Source of the DNA: Akanthomyces muscarius
Taxonomy: Eukaryota; Ascomycota; Sordariomycetes; Hypocreales; Cordycipitaceae
Length of the DNA: 64,000 nt
Assembly: GCF_028009165.1 (NCBI RefSeq)
Contig: NW_026611615.1
Location: 372,001 to 436,000, forward strand
Direction: 5' to 3'
Below the pieces are notes generated by a model. The model ran no database searches and was not told the origin of the DNA. It was given only the letters and a program-made list of their open reading frames with translations. Numbering within the stretch: position 1 is the stretch's first letter; each line of letters starts with the position of its first letter. Shown piece after piece: positions 1 to 9,402 of this stretch. Made by a program: the position numbers and the translations under genes.

Positions 1-1029
1 AGCCAGGGGCTCAGCCTCGTATAGTGAACAGGCCAAAGTGATGGGTGTCGAGAACGTTCGACTCTCGCATATGGTACGGGGCGACGAAAAGAAACCTACT
101 TCGGGGAGCAGGGCTCTTCGATCTCAACATCCGCGAGTCCTGCTCTCTGCGGATGAATTCTTGATTATGCACCAATTTGGCCCAGTCATCACGAGCAGAG
201 CCGACAATATGGAGCGCCCTGTTCGTCGTCTAGTCGGCTTATGCTACAGCTTGACGCAAACCCAGAATAGTCTGTTCGCTTTACTTGTTTGTTTGTTGCT
301 GCTATTCTTTTCTTCTTCTTTTTTTCCTCGTTCCGTCGGCCTTGTCTTGGCTCTGCGTTTCTATTTACGTCGCTGTTTCCATGTCGCTTCCCTACCATTG
401 TCTGGCTTTGCTCCTTTCCTCTTGTTTTACGTTTTAATTTTTTGCTTGAGCCTACCGTACTTGTTCATTTGTTTCGCACTGCTCAGTTCTTTACTCATTT
501 TCTCATGTCGTAATTTTGTTTTATTTCGTTGCTCTCATTTTCTCGTCGATGGCTTACTTCGCTCTCTCCATACATCGTGTGTGAATCACACGCCGTTTAC
601 TCGTAAGGTACACCCGACAAACCGCATACGGCTCTGCTTAAAATGAAATGGCAGTCGTTGGACACAAGTCCTCCCACAGCATTTAAGCACTCTCATGGTA
701 CCGCCCAGAGACAAGGTTACAGAACTGGGACACAAATGGCCACACACAGAAAGAAATGACTCGAAAGAATGCAAGCATTGGCATCCTATCTTCTTTTAAA
801 ATATAAGAAAATAAAGTCTGCCCTTTGGCAGGATCAACATTTCCGTTTCATGTAAGTGCCGTTTGGTGGCGCGCCGGGCCGCCGACAACCGACAGTAGTG
901 AGCGGGCGCGATAAGATTGCGCGACAGTCTCCAACTTTTTTTTCCACAGCCACCGCAACGGCTTTCGTCTTTCCACCTCAGTTCTTCTCAAACGCCCACT
1001 TTCTCCAAGGTTCAACGCTGACGCACAGC
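1..1029. other. Left edge and BCD1 upstream region, no gene supported
   Basis: No convincing gene is visible. An open frame on the + strand (38-646) is leucine- and phenylalanine-rich only because positions 290-600 are T-rich, and it lacks an ATG at its start. The stretch from about 780 to 1029 is the likely promoter and 5' UTR of the BCD1 gene. Confidence 0.5.
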
Positions 1030-2355
1030 ATGGCTGACCCAATGCTAACGTCGCTGTGCGCCATCTGCCACATCGCGGCGCCCAAATACAAGTGCCCGCG
1101 GTGCGGCTTGCGCAGCTGCTCGCTCGCCTGCATCAAGAAGCACAAGGCGTGGTCCGAGTGCAGCGGCGCGCGCGACCCAACGACCTACCTGCCGCCATCA
1201 CGGCTGCGCACGCCCGCCGGCGTCGACCACGACTACAATTTCCTACACGGCATCGAGCGATCACTGGAGCGCACCGAGCGCGTGCTCGTCGACGAGCGCC
1301 GCCTAGTGCAGCCCGAGGAGCTGCGACCGATGACGATGCAAGAGGTGCGCTGGAAGACGGGCCGCGACGGGCGCAAGCGAAAAGTGCTCGTGACGCGGCT
1401 GCTGCGCGAAGCCAAGGGCCGGAACTTTGAGCGGTTCCTGGCGCAGAAGCTGCGCAAGCTCAACATCGAGGTGATTTGCGTCCCAACGGGCATGACGAGG
1501 CAAAAGGAAAACAATACGACGTTGAATAGGAGGACGTCGAGGATTAACTGGCAAGTGGAATGGTTTGTGATGACCGACGCCGGTGCGCAAACGCAAGACG
1601 AGGGGAGAACAGCAACCAACGCCACGAGGTTCCTGTCAAAAGTCATGGACAATATACCGCTACACGAAGCATACCGGACGATGCTTGATGAGCAACAAGC
1701 CGCAAAGCGACGACAGGCGAAGAAAGAAGGCCGCGCGACCGAAGAGCAAACCCTATACTACGGAAGCTGCCCAGAGTCACGCTGCTGGCCGTCGCCGACG
1801 ACCATGCAAGATCCGCAGACTGGCTTGTGGTTCGCTTGCACAGGGCCGGGCATCGACCTGTGGCCCCATGAAAAGCAGCGCGAATACCAATTCTTCCTCG
1901 CTCGTCCGCAAACACGGCGCCCCGATCAACGCACCACAGTTTCGCCACTGCAAACAAGTGACTGCTTCCGCGACGCCTTGGCCAATACGCGCGTCCTCGA
2001 GTTTCCCGCGATTGTCGTGCTTCGCAGCGGGCAGCCCCTGCCAGAAACGTATATACTAGGGCCCAAGGATACTGTATCACCGGCGGCGGCGGCACCAGGT
2101 ACTATTGGGACGAAACGCAAGGATGGGCCCGCTGATGCTAAGAGCGGCGGCGACAAAGCGGCCAAGAAGCGCAAGAGCGAGGATGTGGAGGAGGGCGAGG
2201 TGAACGAGGACGACAATGAGGACAGTGATGGTGCGGTGGGAGGGCTGTTGGAGGGCGATGTTATTGCGGAGCAGAGCATGGGCGAGGACGATGACGATGA
2301 TGATACCAGCAGCGCGGGAACGTCGAGCGAATCAGAAAACGAAATGGTCGAGTAG
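1030..2355 (+). CDS. BCD1: Box C/D snoRNA protein 1 (zf-HIT protein)
   Basis: Intronless gene of 441 codons. The N-terminus carries a zf-HIT zinc-binding module: CAIC, CPRC, a CSLAC segment and a following KKH...C, within roughly residues 12-45. The central part matches the Bcd1/ZNHIT6 family, and a short LPETYIL-type segment near residue 340 is typical of the family's conserved C-terminal block. The tail is acidic and lysine/glutamate/serine-rich. Bcd1 is known as an essential nuclear factor needed for box C/D snoRNP assembly and snoRNA stability. The frame stays open further 5' to 856, but the ATG at 1030 sits directly before the zinc finger, as in homologues, so it was chosen as the start. 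Confidence 0.9.
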   Translation: MADPMLTSLCAICHIAAPKYKCPRCGLRSCSLACIKKHKAWSECSGARDPTTYLPPSRLRTPAGVDHDYNFLHGIERSLERTERVLVDERRLVQPEELRPMTMQEVRWKTGRDGRKRKVLVTRLLREAKGRNFERFLAQKLRKLNIEVICVPTGMTRQKENNTTLNRRTSRINWQVEWFVMTDAGAQTQDEGRTATNATRFLSKVMDNIPLHEAYRTMLDEQQAAKRRQAKKEGRATEEQTLYYGSCPESRCWPSPTTMQDPQTGLWFACTGPGIDLWPHEKQREYQFFLARPQTRRPDQRTTVSPLQTSDCFRDALANTRVLEFPAIVVLRSGQPLPETYILGPKDTVSPAAAAPGTIGTKRKDGPADAKSGGDKAAKKRKSEDVEEGEVNEDDNEDSDGAVGGLLEGDVIAEQSMGEDDDDDDTSSAGTSSESENEMVE

Positions 2356-2695
2356 CATTTGACAGCTCGGGGCTTGCGAAGCAAACGCATTGCGAGGCGT
2401 TTTAGGTTTACTATGCATTTTAGGCCATGATGCCTTGTATTATACATGTACTCTTTGTGAGAATATATTATGGTCTCCCACAGTTATGACGTGGAAATAC
2501 GGATGAACTTCTTTCTTTGAAGGAGAAACTTGTAGCTCCCTTTGCAAATGATGCCGCCGCATCACGGTCACTGAATCCTGGCGAGTCGTGGAGAATACCT
2601 TACCAACGCATTGTAGGGGTCTCTGAGGTAAATTGAGCAAGCGGCTGTTTGCAGCTCCCAAGACTATTGTCCAACAATGACGCAGTTCCTGCGCA
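2356..2695. other. Intergenic, 3' side of BCD1
   Basis: This stretch holds the BCD1 3' UTR and the region downstream of the HD remnant on the opposite strand. I see nothing else in it. Confidence 0.4.
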
Positions 2696-2989
2696 TTATT
2701 CGCGAGGCACGGGTATAGTGATTTCGTTTTCTTCGTCACACCACTGCTTAAACTGGCGCAGGCGCTTCGTCCGCTTCTCGGCCATTTTTCGGCCGTCCCG
2801 CGTCTTCATGAGCGGCACCAGATGCAGGAGCTTCTCATCAAAGTGCTTCAAAGTGCCTCCGAGCGATCTCGTCGTCTTGGCATAGCCGTCCTCAAACACT
2901 CGGCCGATGCCAATAGCCCCAATCGTATCGAGGCAGTCTGCATCCCGGACCACCCCAAGCTCTGGGTGTTTATCGACAAGCTTGATCAT
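2696..2989 (-). pseudogene. 5'-truncated HD-domain phosphohydrolase remnant
   Basis: The 97-residue frame matches only the C-terminal third of the YedJ-like HD-domain phosphohydrolases. It has the segment RDADCLDTIGAIGIGR (compare the family pattern DADRLDAIGAIGIAR), then an FDEKLLHLVPLMKTRDGRKMAE block and a basic C-terminus. The N-terminal part with the metal-binding H...HD motif is absent. Upstream of about 3040 the DNA turns into an AT-rich island with no matching coding sequence. It therefore looks like a gene cut by insertion or rearrangement. Family membership is from recalled motif similarity; pseudogene status is inference, since a distant 5' exon cannot be fully excluded. Confidence 0.6.
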
Positions 2990-3039
2990 AGCACCAGGGG
3001 TCCTTTGCTTCCTTTTGTGGCAAATGGTAGTTCCTACTT

Positions 3040-3210
3040 ATAAAAGTAGGGTTCTATAATTAATTACTTATAGTATTTTAAAAATATAGTATATTAGGGA
3101 AAAAAAGTAGTTTTTTTTAGCTATCTACTATAAGGTACTAATCTTTTATAGTTATAATATATAGGTATTATAGTGTATAGTTAGATAGAAACTTTCTTCT
3201 TTTTTAGGAC
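3040..3210. repeat. AT-rich island, possibly a RIP-mutated repeat
   Basis: About 170 bp of strongly AT-rich DNA sits inside ordinary GC-balanced sequence. It contains an imperfect inverted repeat centred near 3107: an A7-GTAG-T8 core flanked by TATAGTATAT on one side and ATCTACTATA on the other. A smaller hairpin (CCTACTT/AAGTAGG) lies near 3033-3050. The composition suggests C-to-T mutated repeat DNA. No terminal repeats or coding frame were found. Confidence 0.5.
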
Positions 3211-3538
3211 TGGCTGTTACAGCCTGCCCAGCCTCTGGTGGCAGTGGCTGGCGAAGAGGTTGCATGGAGGCCTCTCATTGGCCAGAGCCACCGATTACCC
3301 CACTTATGTACGAGCTCACCACAGAGCTCTGTGTGGCCGCAAACGAGTTATGTATCATAGACCTTCAACACCACGAATAAGAACGGAATACTGCTTTTAC
3401 TTGTATCGCGATACTATCAACCTGTGACTAACAGTGGCAAAAGAAACATTGGGCAAAGTATCCGAACAATTCTCGTTGTTTGCTACTGCAGCACTGAACA
3501 GTCAAACCACGTGAAAGTGTCAGTAATCATACAGCGGC
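3211..3538. other. Upstream region of the Zn2Cys6 regulator
   Basis: Non-coding stretch between the AT-rich island and the regulator start codon, presumably promoter and 5' UTR. I see no specific binding site that I would defend. Confidence 0.4.
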
Positions 3539-6400
3539 ATGAATTACTCCGATGACCTACATCAACACGGCAATTCGGAACGCCACGAGCCTCCCGCTAC
3601 CGCATTGGCCTCGCCACCACTCCAGGAGCGAACCGGTCAAGCTATAGGCAGAGCTATACATACAGCCAGCCAGCCGCACTCTTTTGGGAATGCCACGATA
3701 TACCACACCGCGGGCCCCGATGCCCATACCTCCGCCATCACGTCACCTGGTGGCTCTACTACTGCCCTCAATCCGCGCTCCTGCGTCACCTGCCGTCGTC
3801 GCAGAGTCCGCTGCGACAAGCAGATGCCCTGCTCCAACTGCCGACGTGCCAAGACTCCGTGCATCTTCCCCGCCCCCGGTCGCGCCGCGCGCCGGCAGAA
3901 ATCCAACAAGGACCCCGATGCGCCGCCAAAGAGTCCTGGCCAGCGAGAGGTTGAGCTGACTACGCGGCTGCGCAAGCTCGAGTGTATTGTGGAAGAGCTG
4001 AGCGGGCAGATTGCCGTCGATTCCGGGAGCAGCCGGCTCGCGCATCTAGAGTCTCCACAAGTGGCCGTCGGCGGTGATGGCGTCTCGCAAGGCTCGGGCA
4101 CGGATTTCTTTGGTCGGCCTGCCACCGAGGGTGTTGATGAGACGAATGCCGATGTCCTGCCGGGGGGAGATGTTGGCCAGCAGCTTGGTCGTATGGTTAT
4201 TGGAGACCATAAAGGCACTGTTCGATATGTTAGCAGCGGCTTTTGGTCCAAGATGAATGACGAGGTGAGCCTCGATCACCCCTCGCGCTTCGCCGTCACA
4301 GATGTGCTAACCAGCAGGCAGATTGACGATATTCGTGCCGAATCACAGAGACTCAGTATCGACGACGACGACAACGTATCCGACTACGATGAATACCCCA
4401 TAGAAACAACAGAGTCTCTTGAGACCCTCCACGACCATCCTTCATTCTTCTTAGGATTTCCATCGGTCGACGCCGATCTAACCAAGTTGTACCCTTATCC
4501 ACCCCAAGCTACGTTCCTCTGGTCGATTTACAAAGAAAACGTCGAGCCATTAGTCAAGATTCTGCATATCCCGACTGTTGAACCACTACTGCGAGAGGCA
4601 AGAAAAGATGCCACGTCGCTGTCGCCGGCAAACGAGGCTCTAGCTTTTGCCATTTACTTTTCCGCTCTTACGGCGCTAGAACCAGAAGAGGTCCAAACAA
4701 ATTTTAGAGCAGCAAAGTCTACGGTACTTGCACAGTATCGCTTCGCTGTCGAGCAAGCTTTAGCCAGAGCAAATCTTTTAGATACCTCGGATATTACCGT
4801 CTTACAAGCCTTCACGTTATACCTTCTCATCAGCAGGCGACCTGATACCAGCAGGTTCTGCTGGGCTCTGACAAGTTTAGTTGTGCGCCTGGCACAAGGC
4901 ATGGGCCTACACCGAGACGGCAGCCACATAGGCCTATCCCCTTTCGAGACAGAGATCCGAAGAAGATTATGGTGGGCAATTTTGACACTCGACCTACGAT
5001 CCGCAGAAGATCTCGGCACTAGCATGGTGATTCCTGACGACGAATACGATACTAAAATGCCACTAAACATCAACGATGCTGATATCTGTTTGGAATCTAC
5101 CGATTTTCCAGAGCCACGCGAAGGGAGGTCGGACTGCGCAGTCGCTCTAGTGCGATTTGAATTATGCTCCATGACGCGACGCATCTACAGTACATCGTCT
5201 ACGACGGCATTGCGCTCCGACAAAAGCAGCTTAGATAGAAGCAGCACTGCTGAAAAGGAGCAAATGATTATCAAGGTATATCAAAGGATAGAAGATAACC
5301 TTTTTCGACATGTAGTCGACGAGGCTAGTCCATTATGTTGGGCCGTTGCTATGATTACGCGTCTCAACATAGCCAAGACATGCTTGGATATCTACTACCC
5401 CCTCCTTCTCCCTGGCGCTAAAGAGCAGCTGCCGTGCGAGGCCCGTCAAAGACTCTTTGTTGCTGCGATTGAGATCATGGAATGTAATCACAAACTAGGC
5501 ACCGACGCTCGCTATAAGCAATACCGTTGGCTGTTCAAGACATATACAGTCTGTCATGCCGTCACCCACGTTCTGGTGGAGATCTGTCGGCGCTCCTGGA
5601 CGGCTCTCATTGAACGTGCTTGGCAGGCTGTGACGCCGTACGGGGGAGTACCCGCAGAGCTGGAAAAGAAGGCCGATTATGCGGCTGTGTTTATTCCTCT
5701 GCGTAGGATGTTTGCCCGGGCTCGAAAACATCGCGCTACGGAGATTGCTAGGCTTCGGGCCGACCCAGAGGAGGCGCGGCGACTAGATTCCGCGGAGCGC
5801 ATGGACCCGGAGACGACTCGCTTCGGTCCTGTGCCTGGAGCAGAGCACATTATGGATGAGGCCAGAGAGCGTTGGAGGCTGCTGCTGCAGTCAGAAGGCG
5901 CCAGTACCACGCCTTGCTTTGACCCCCAGGCCGCCGCAGGCAACTTGCATTCAACAACTGAACAATTTCCCCAGGAAGCACAGCTCCAGAGTGTTCCCCC
6001 CGCCGCTACGCTATTGCCACAGTGCGCAAAAGCAGTATCGTCAGGTGGCGTCGATTACACCTTCTCCTACGTGGATGTGCGCATGCCTCATCACAACGAA
6101 CCGGTAACTGACTTTTGGGATATCGGCAATCTGAATCCGGCGGCAGCCCTTAATAGGTCGGCTCAACAGGAGCTGCAGAATTCGGGACTTGACATGCAGC
6201 CTCTGGGGGGCACCAATACACAACCCTATCTGTGGGCTGACACGTTCTCAGCCCCCGGAGTGCGACTCGACGATATATTGGCCAATGACGGGGAGATAGA
6301 AAATGACTTTGATTGGCAAGACTGGGATCAGAGTATCAGTGGGCTGGAGATGGGATCCACGCAGTCCCAACCTCCAGGCCCGGACCAGCCTTGGCCGTGA
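3539..6400 (+). CDS. Zn2Cys6 fungal transcription factor
   Basis: Single 953-codon exon. Residues 82-108 form a perfect zinc binuclear cluster, C-x2-C-x6-C-x5-C-x2-C-x6-C (C82, C85, C92, C98, C101, C108), with the basic run RRRRVRCDK between the second and third cysteines. A predicted coiled linker follows at about 140-160. The middle region (about 330-620) matches the fungal-specific transcription factor (MHR) domain; it starts near FLWSIYKENVEPL and includes the RRRLWWAIL block. The C-terminus is acidic (DWQDWDQ), as an activation tail would be. Nuclear DNA-binding regulator; target genes unknown. It lies 5' of an unknown protein and a questin-oxidase-like gene, so a local pathway role is possible but unproven. 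Confidence 0.92.
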   Translation: MNYSDDLHQHGNSERHEPPATALASPPLQERTGQAIGRAIHTASQPHSFGNATIYHTAGPDAHTSAITSPGGSTTALNPRSCVTCRRRRVRCDKQMPCSNCRRAKTPCIFPAPGRAARRQKSNKDPDAPPKSPGQREVELTTRLRKLECIVEELSGQIAVDSGSSRLAHLESPQVAVGGDGVSQGSGTDFFGRPATEGVDETNADVLPGGDVGQQLGRMVIGDHKGTVRYVSSGFWSKMNDEVSLDHPSRFAVTDVLTSRQIDDIRAESQRLSIDDDDNVSDYDEYPIETTESLETLHDHPSFFLGFPSVDADLTKLYPYPPQATFLWSIYKENVEPLVKILHIPTVEPLLREARKDATSLSPANEALAFAIYFSALTALEPEEVQTNFRAAKSTVLAQYRFAVEQALARANLLDTSDITVLQAFTLYLLISRRPDTSRFCWALTSLVVRLAQGMGLHRDGSHIGLSPFETEIRRRLWWAILTLDLRSAEDLGTSMVIPDDEYDTKMPLNINDADICLESTDFPEPREGRSDCAVALVRFELCSMTRRIYSTSSTTALRSDKSSLDRSSTAEKEQMIIKVYQRIEDNLFRHVVDEASPLCWAVAMITRLNIAKTCLDIYYPLLLPGAKEQLPCEARQRLFVAAIEIMECNHKLGTDARYKQYRWLFKTYTVCHAVTHVLVEICRRSWTALIERAWQAVTPYGGVPAELEKKADYAAVFIPLRRMFARARKHRATEIARLRADPEEARRLDSAERMDPETTRFGPVPGAEHIMDEARERWRLLLQSEGASTTPCFDPQAAAGNLHSTTEQFPQEAQLQSVPPAATLLPQCAKAVSSGGVDYTFSYVDVRMPHHNEPVTDFWDIGNLNPAAALNRSAQQELQNSGLDMQPLGGTNTQPYLWADTFSAPGVRLDDILANDGEIENDFDWQDWDQSISGLEMGSTQSQPPGPDQPWP

Positions 6401-6925
6401 GTTGGCATGATCTACACTATGACATGATATATACCTGGTCAAGGCGAGGATCCGCGATTGTTGGAGCCTCGCCCCTTGGACTTGTCTTTTGTCATTGGAA
6501 TATGCAGGGTTTGTCAGGACAAGACGAGGAGATCCGCGATGCACTATACTTTTTGAATGGTAGATGAGGTTCATAGCAGTCCAGGACGGTGTAGATGCGA
6601 GGCAAAATTATTACGCGATTGGTGCGAGGAGACATAGACCTAAATGCAGGTTTAAATATCAACCATTTGTTCTCTATCTTTTTTTACCCTTCCTCTTTGC
6701 ACTCTTGCTCGTCACTTTAAGTTATATCCCGCCAATCTTCTCTGCATTCGCTATTTGTCTACCTAGGCCGCCTCGCCGAGCCGTGCTGTAATCAGCCTGT
6801 GAAAAGCAAAACATGTAGTTTCGAAGTTCGAAGTCTCAGGCAACCAGGGCTGATCCGAAAGCGGGCTGTCGCGTGCAGCGCGCATGGCCCCGGTCGCCCT
6901 GTTCACAAGGTGGTGTACGATCAGT
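6401..6925. other. Intergenic between convergent genes
   Basis: Non-coding 3' regions of the Zn2Cys6 regulator and of the unknown protein on the other strand. T-rich tracts lie near 6665-6760. No further gene is supported. Confidence 0.4.
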
Positions 6926-7660
6926 TCATGACGAGACGTTGTCGAGCATCCGGGGCGCGTTGCCGCCAAAGTCAATCCACGGATTGGTGCCCAACGCCGC
7001 TGCGCCTTCGGCGCTCGAGGACTCGTAGCGTATGACAAACTCCTTGGGGCCGTGTGCGTACGCCACGACGAGACCATGCTGCGCGTCCAGGAACGCGCCG
7101 TGGGGACGCTTGCCGGGATAGCTGAGGCGCCAGGCTTGGTCGCCAATCTCCACGGCGGGCACCGAGAGCTTGACGATGACGCCGTCGGGGAGCCGGAAGA
7201 ACCACGTCATCGGGCCGCCCGACACCACAGTCATGACCTCGTCGATGCCGACGCCGCCCTCGTCGGCGGTGTTTACGTGGAGGCGACCGAAGCGGCCGAG
7301 GACAAACTTCCTGCCGGCCTCGTCCATGGCCTGCATGTCGTAGACCTTGGGGTAGGGGGCGACGTTGTGCTCAGAGGTATTCAGGTTGCCGCCGTCGCGG
7401 ACCTCGGGCGTGCGGCCGGCGAGCTGAACCTGCGCCAGGAGACCATTGCGGTCCAGGCTAAACTTGGAGATGAGCTCGGCCTGCTCGTCCTCCGAGATGG
7501 CCCGAGTCTTTGACGCCTCCAGGATGGGGTAGGCCTCCGCGGGGACGGGAGTCTGGCTGACGCGGACGCCCACGGCGCGCAGAACCTCGTTGACGGCCGC
7601 GATGCCGATCGTGGACGGCCGCCCGCCGGTGTAGGAGAGCGTGAGATTGGCTTTCGTCAT
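6926..7660 (-). CDS. Conserved-looking protein of unknown function, 244 aa
   Basis: Intronless gene. I do not recognise the family with certainty. The protein starts MTKANLTLSYTGGRPS, has a mixed alpha/beta-type composition, no membrane segment and no signal peptide. The C-terminal half is rich in glycine and aromatic residues (SGGPMTWFFRLPDG, YAHGPKEFVIRYE, LGTNPWIDFGG), which suggests a beta-rich fold. The frame is open 195 nt further upstream. I nevertheless choose the ATG at 7660, because a TATA box on the same strand (7791-7796) lies about 130 bp upstream, so the longer form would begin upstream of the promoter. Its compact intronless structure would fit transfer from bacteria, but this is untested. 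Confidence 0.75.
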   Translation of the reverse strand: MTKANLTLSYTGGRPSTIGIAAVNEVLRAVGVRVSQTPVPAEAYPILEASKTRAISEDEQAELISKFSLDRNGLLAQVQLAGRTPEVRDGGNLNTSEHNVAPYPKVYDMQAMDEAGRKFVLGRFGRLHVNTADEGGVGIDEVMTVVSGGPMTWFFRLPDGVIVKLSVPAVEIGDQAWRLSYPGKRPHGAFLDAQHGLVVAYAHGPKEFVIRYESSSAEGAAALGTNPWIDFGGNAPRMLDNVSS

Positions 7661-9402
7661 TTCTGGTCTCGTGTGTTGCAGGTGAATGATCTTTTGGTGA
7701 ATATCGTGGATAAAGCTCAAGCTGCCTTTCGAAATGAGACGACTTGATTGAACCGCACGATATACAACACGACGCGGCGGTGCAACGACTTTTATAGTGA
7801 GTTGGGTGATGAGAGAGATTGAGAAAATCTGTCTCCTCGCCTCGAGCTCACTCAATTGCGCAATTGCCTGTGGCGCGGCTTCTTTCGTGCCTCGCCTTTT
7901 CGCGACTCGCCCTGACTAATTAGCACAGTCATAAGTCAGAACGACCCAGCGTCTCACGACCCGACGCTATCCAAGGTTTAAGCATAATGTGGACACATCA
8001 GCCGAATACTCGAGGGCTTGACATCGTTTTCGTCGTCGATGCATCCGCAGACAACCGTGCTCTCGTTTTGTTTAGTTGAATATTATTGCTCAAATCTTGT
8101 CTCAGCGTGCGTGCCGTGTTTGCCCATTCCCAGACTTCTAAGTCAAGGCGCAACAGTATCTCCCAACATTCTCAAAGAACGAGCTTCAACTACTTGACAT
8201 GCTCTCACTCGATGTTCCTTATCATTCTGCTTTTCTCGGGCTTGAGATTACATCTGCTCATTCCGGCGACTCGCATCTACAGCGACTATACCAATCAACG
8301 CTCAACCGCTATGACTAGCTAGGGCTCTCTCGCATAAATCAAATACATCAGTTCATAAGAGCATGTATCCCGAGAGTATGCTTTACTTAGGGTGCATAAA
8401 CGGAAAACCTACAAAAGAAATCGTCGGCAGGGCGAATCCATCCACCCTTGACAGCAGATGTACCAGTAGCCGTGGTAGACACGGCCCGAAAAAGTCTACT
8501 GAGGATGGAGCAATGAGTTCCTACAAGCATTTGACAAGTTTGAGGCCATGGTCCAAGACTCTTCGAGAGAGAAATTTTGTAAACTCCCACTTAAACAGTT
8601 ACGCAGCAGATGGCAAACATTCGAAAACGCAGGGAACCGGGGAAATCAGTGTTTCCACACATGCTTGCACCTGAGTTATAGTATACTTTAGAATTTACCC
8701 TGCTTTAGAAACCTCACTGCAGTACATTGGTCTCATGTGAGCATCTTCTCTTCAGGCCCAGGTAGCTGGCGACAAGAAACATAACCGCCGAACTTGGCTT
8801 TGACAAGAAGGGCTTGTGGAGACCAATATACTACGCAAGGTTTATTTCGTCCTTCCTCTTTTCTGTTCCGGGGAAGACGGGTAGTACAATTTGGATTGCA
8901 AAATTCTGCGCTATAATGTCGCCCCGCGTCTCCCGAAAGCGGTATTTTGACCCTACGCTAGCCACGCATCGGTGTGGCCCTACGAGCTCTTTGCATACCT
9001 GTAACGGTCAGGTTAGTTGCAAATCCAATCGCAGCTCGTTGATTTGTTGCCCCGCAAATTTTGCTTGATAATCTGCTACTAAATCGCCACTTTATTGCCC
9101 TGTCTCGCTCTTTCTCGCGCCGCGAGATGTTTGGCCTCTCGTAAGCCGGAAAGGACCACGTCATACAACAGAATTCTGCGCATTTTGGGCAAACTTTGTT
9201 TCAACATGGGATTTCTCTCAAGAAGGTGCTTGTGCATTATCCACGGGGCTTGAATGTGAAAATACGCTACTCGCAGCGCCGCAAAGTATTTATATTTCCA
9301 TGGCGCTGCGTCGTTCAACGTTGGATATTTCTTTTTGTTTTTATCGAGCAACCGGAAACATCCTCGAAAACTCGTGAATATTTACACCACCGAGCGTAAA
9401 GC
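7661..9402. other. Intergenic, divergent promoters, no gene supported
   Basis: About 1.7 kb between the unknown gene and the questin-oxidase-like gene. Short open frames here (for example 8363-8674 and 9079-9351) look like chance: they have no recognisable motif and no codon bias. The region holds the two divergent promoters. Confidence 0.4.
7791..7796 (-). promoter_or_regulatory. TATA box of the 244-aa unknown gene
   Basis: TATAAA on the minus strand, about 130 bp upstream of the chosen ATG at 7660. It supports the short start over the longer open frame. Confidence 0.5.

Noticed and set aside
38..646. 202-codon frame with apparent membrane segments
   Set aside because: It starts without ATG, and the hydrophobic residues come from a T-rich stretch; no family motif.
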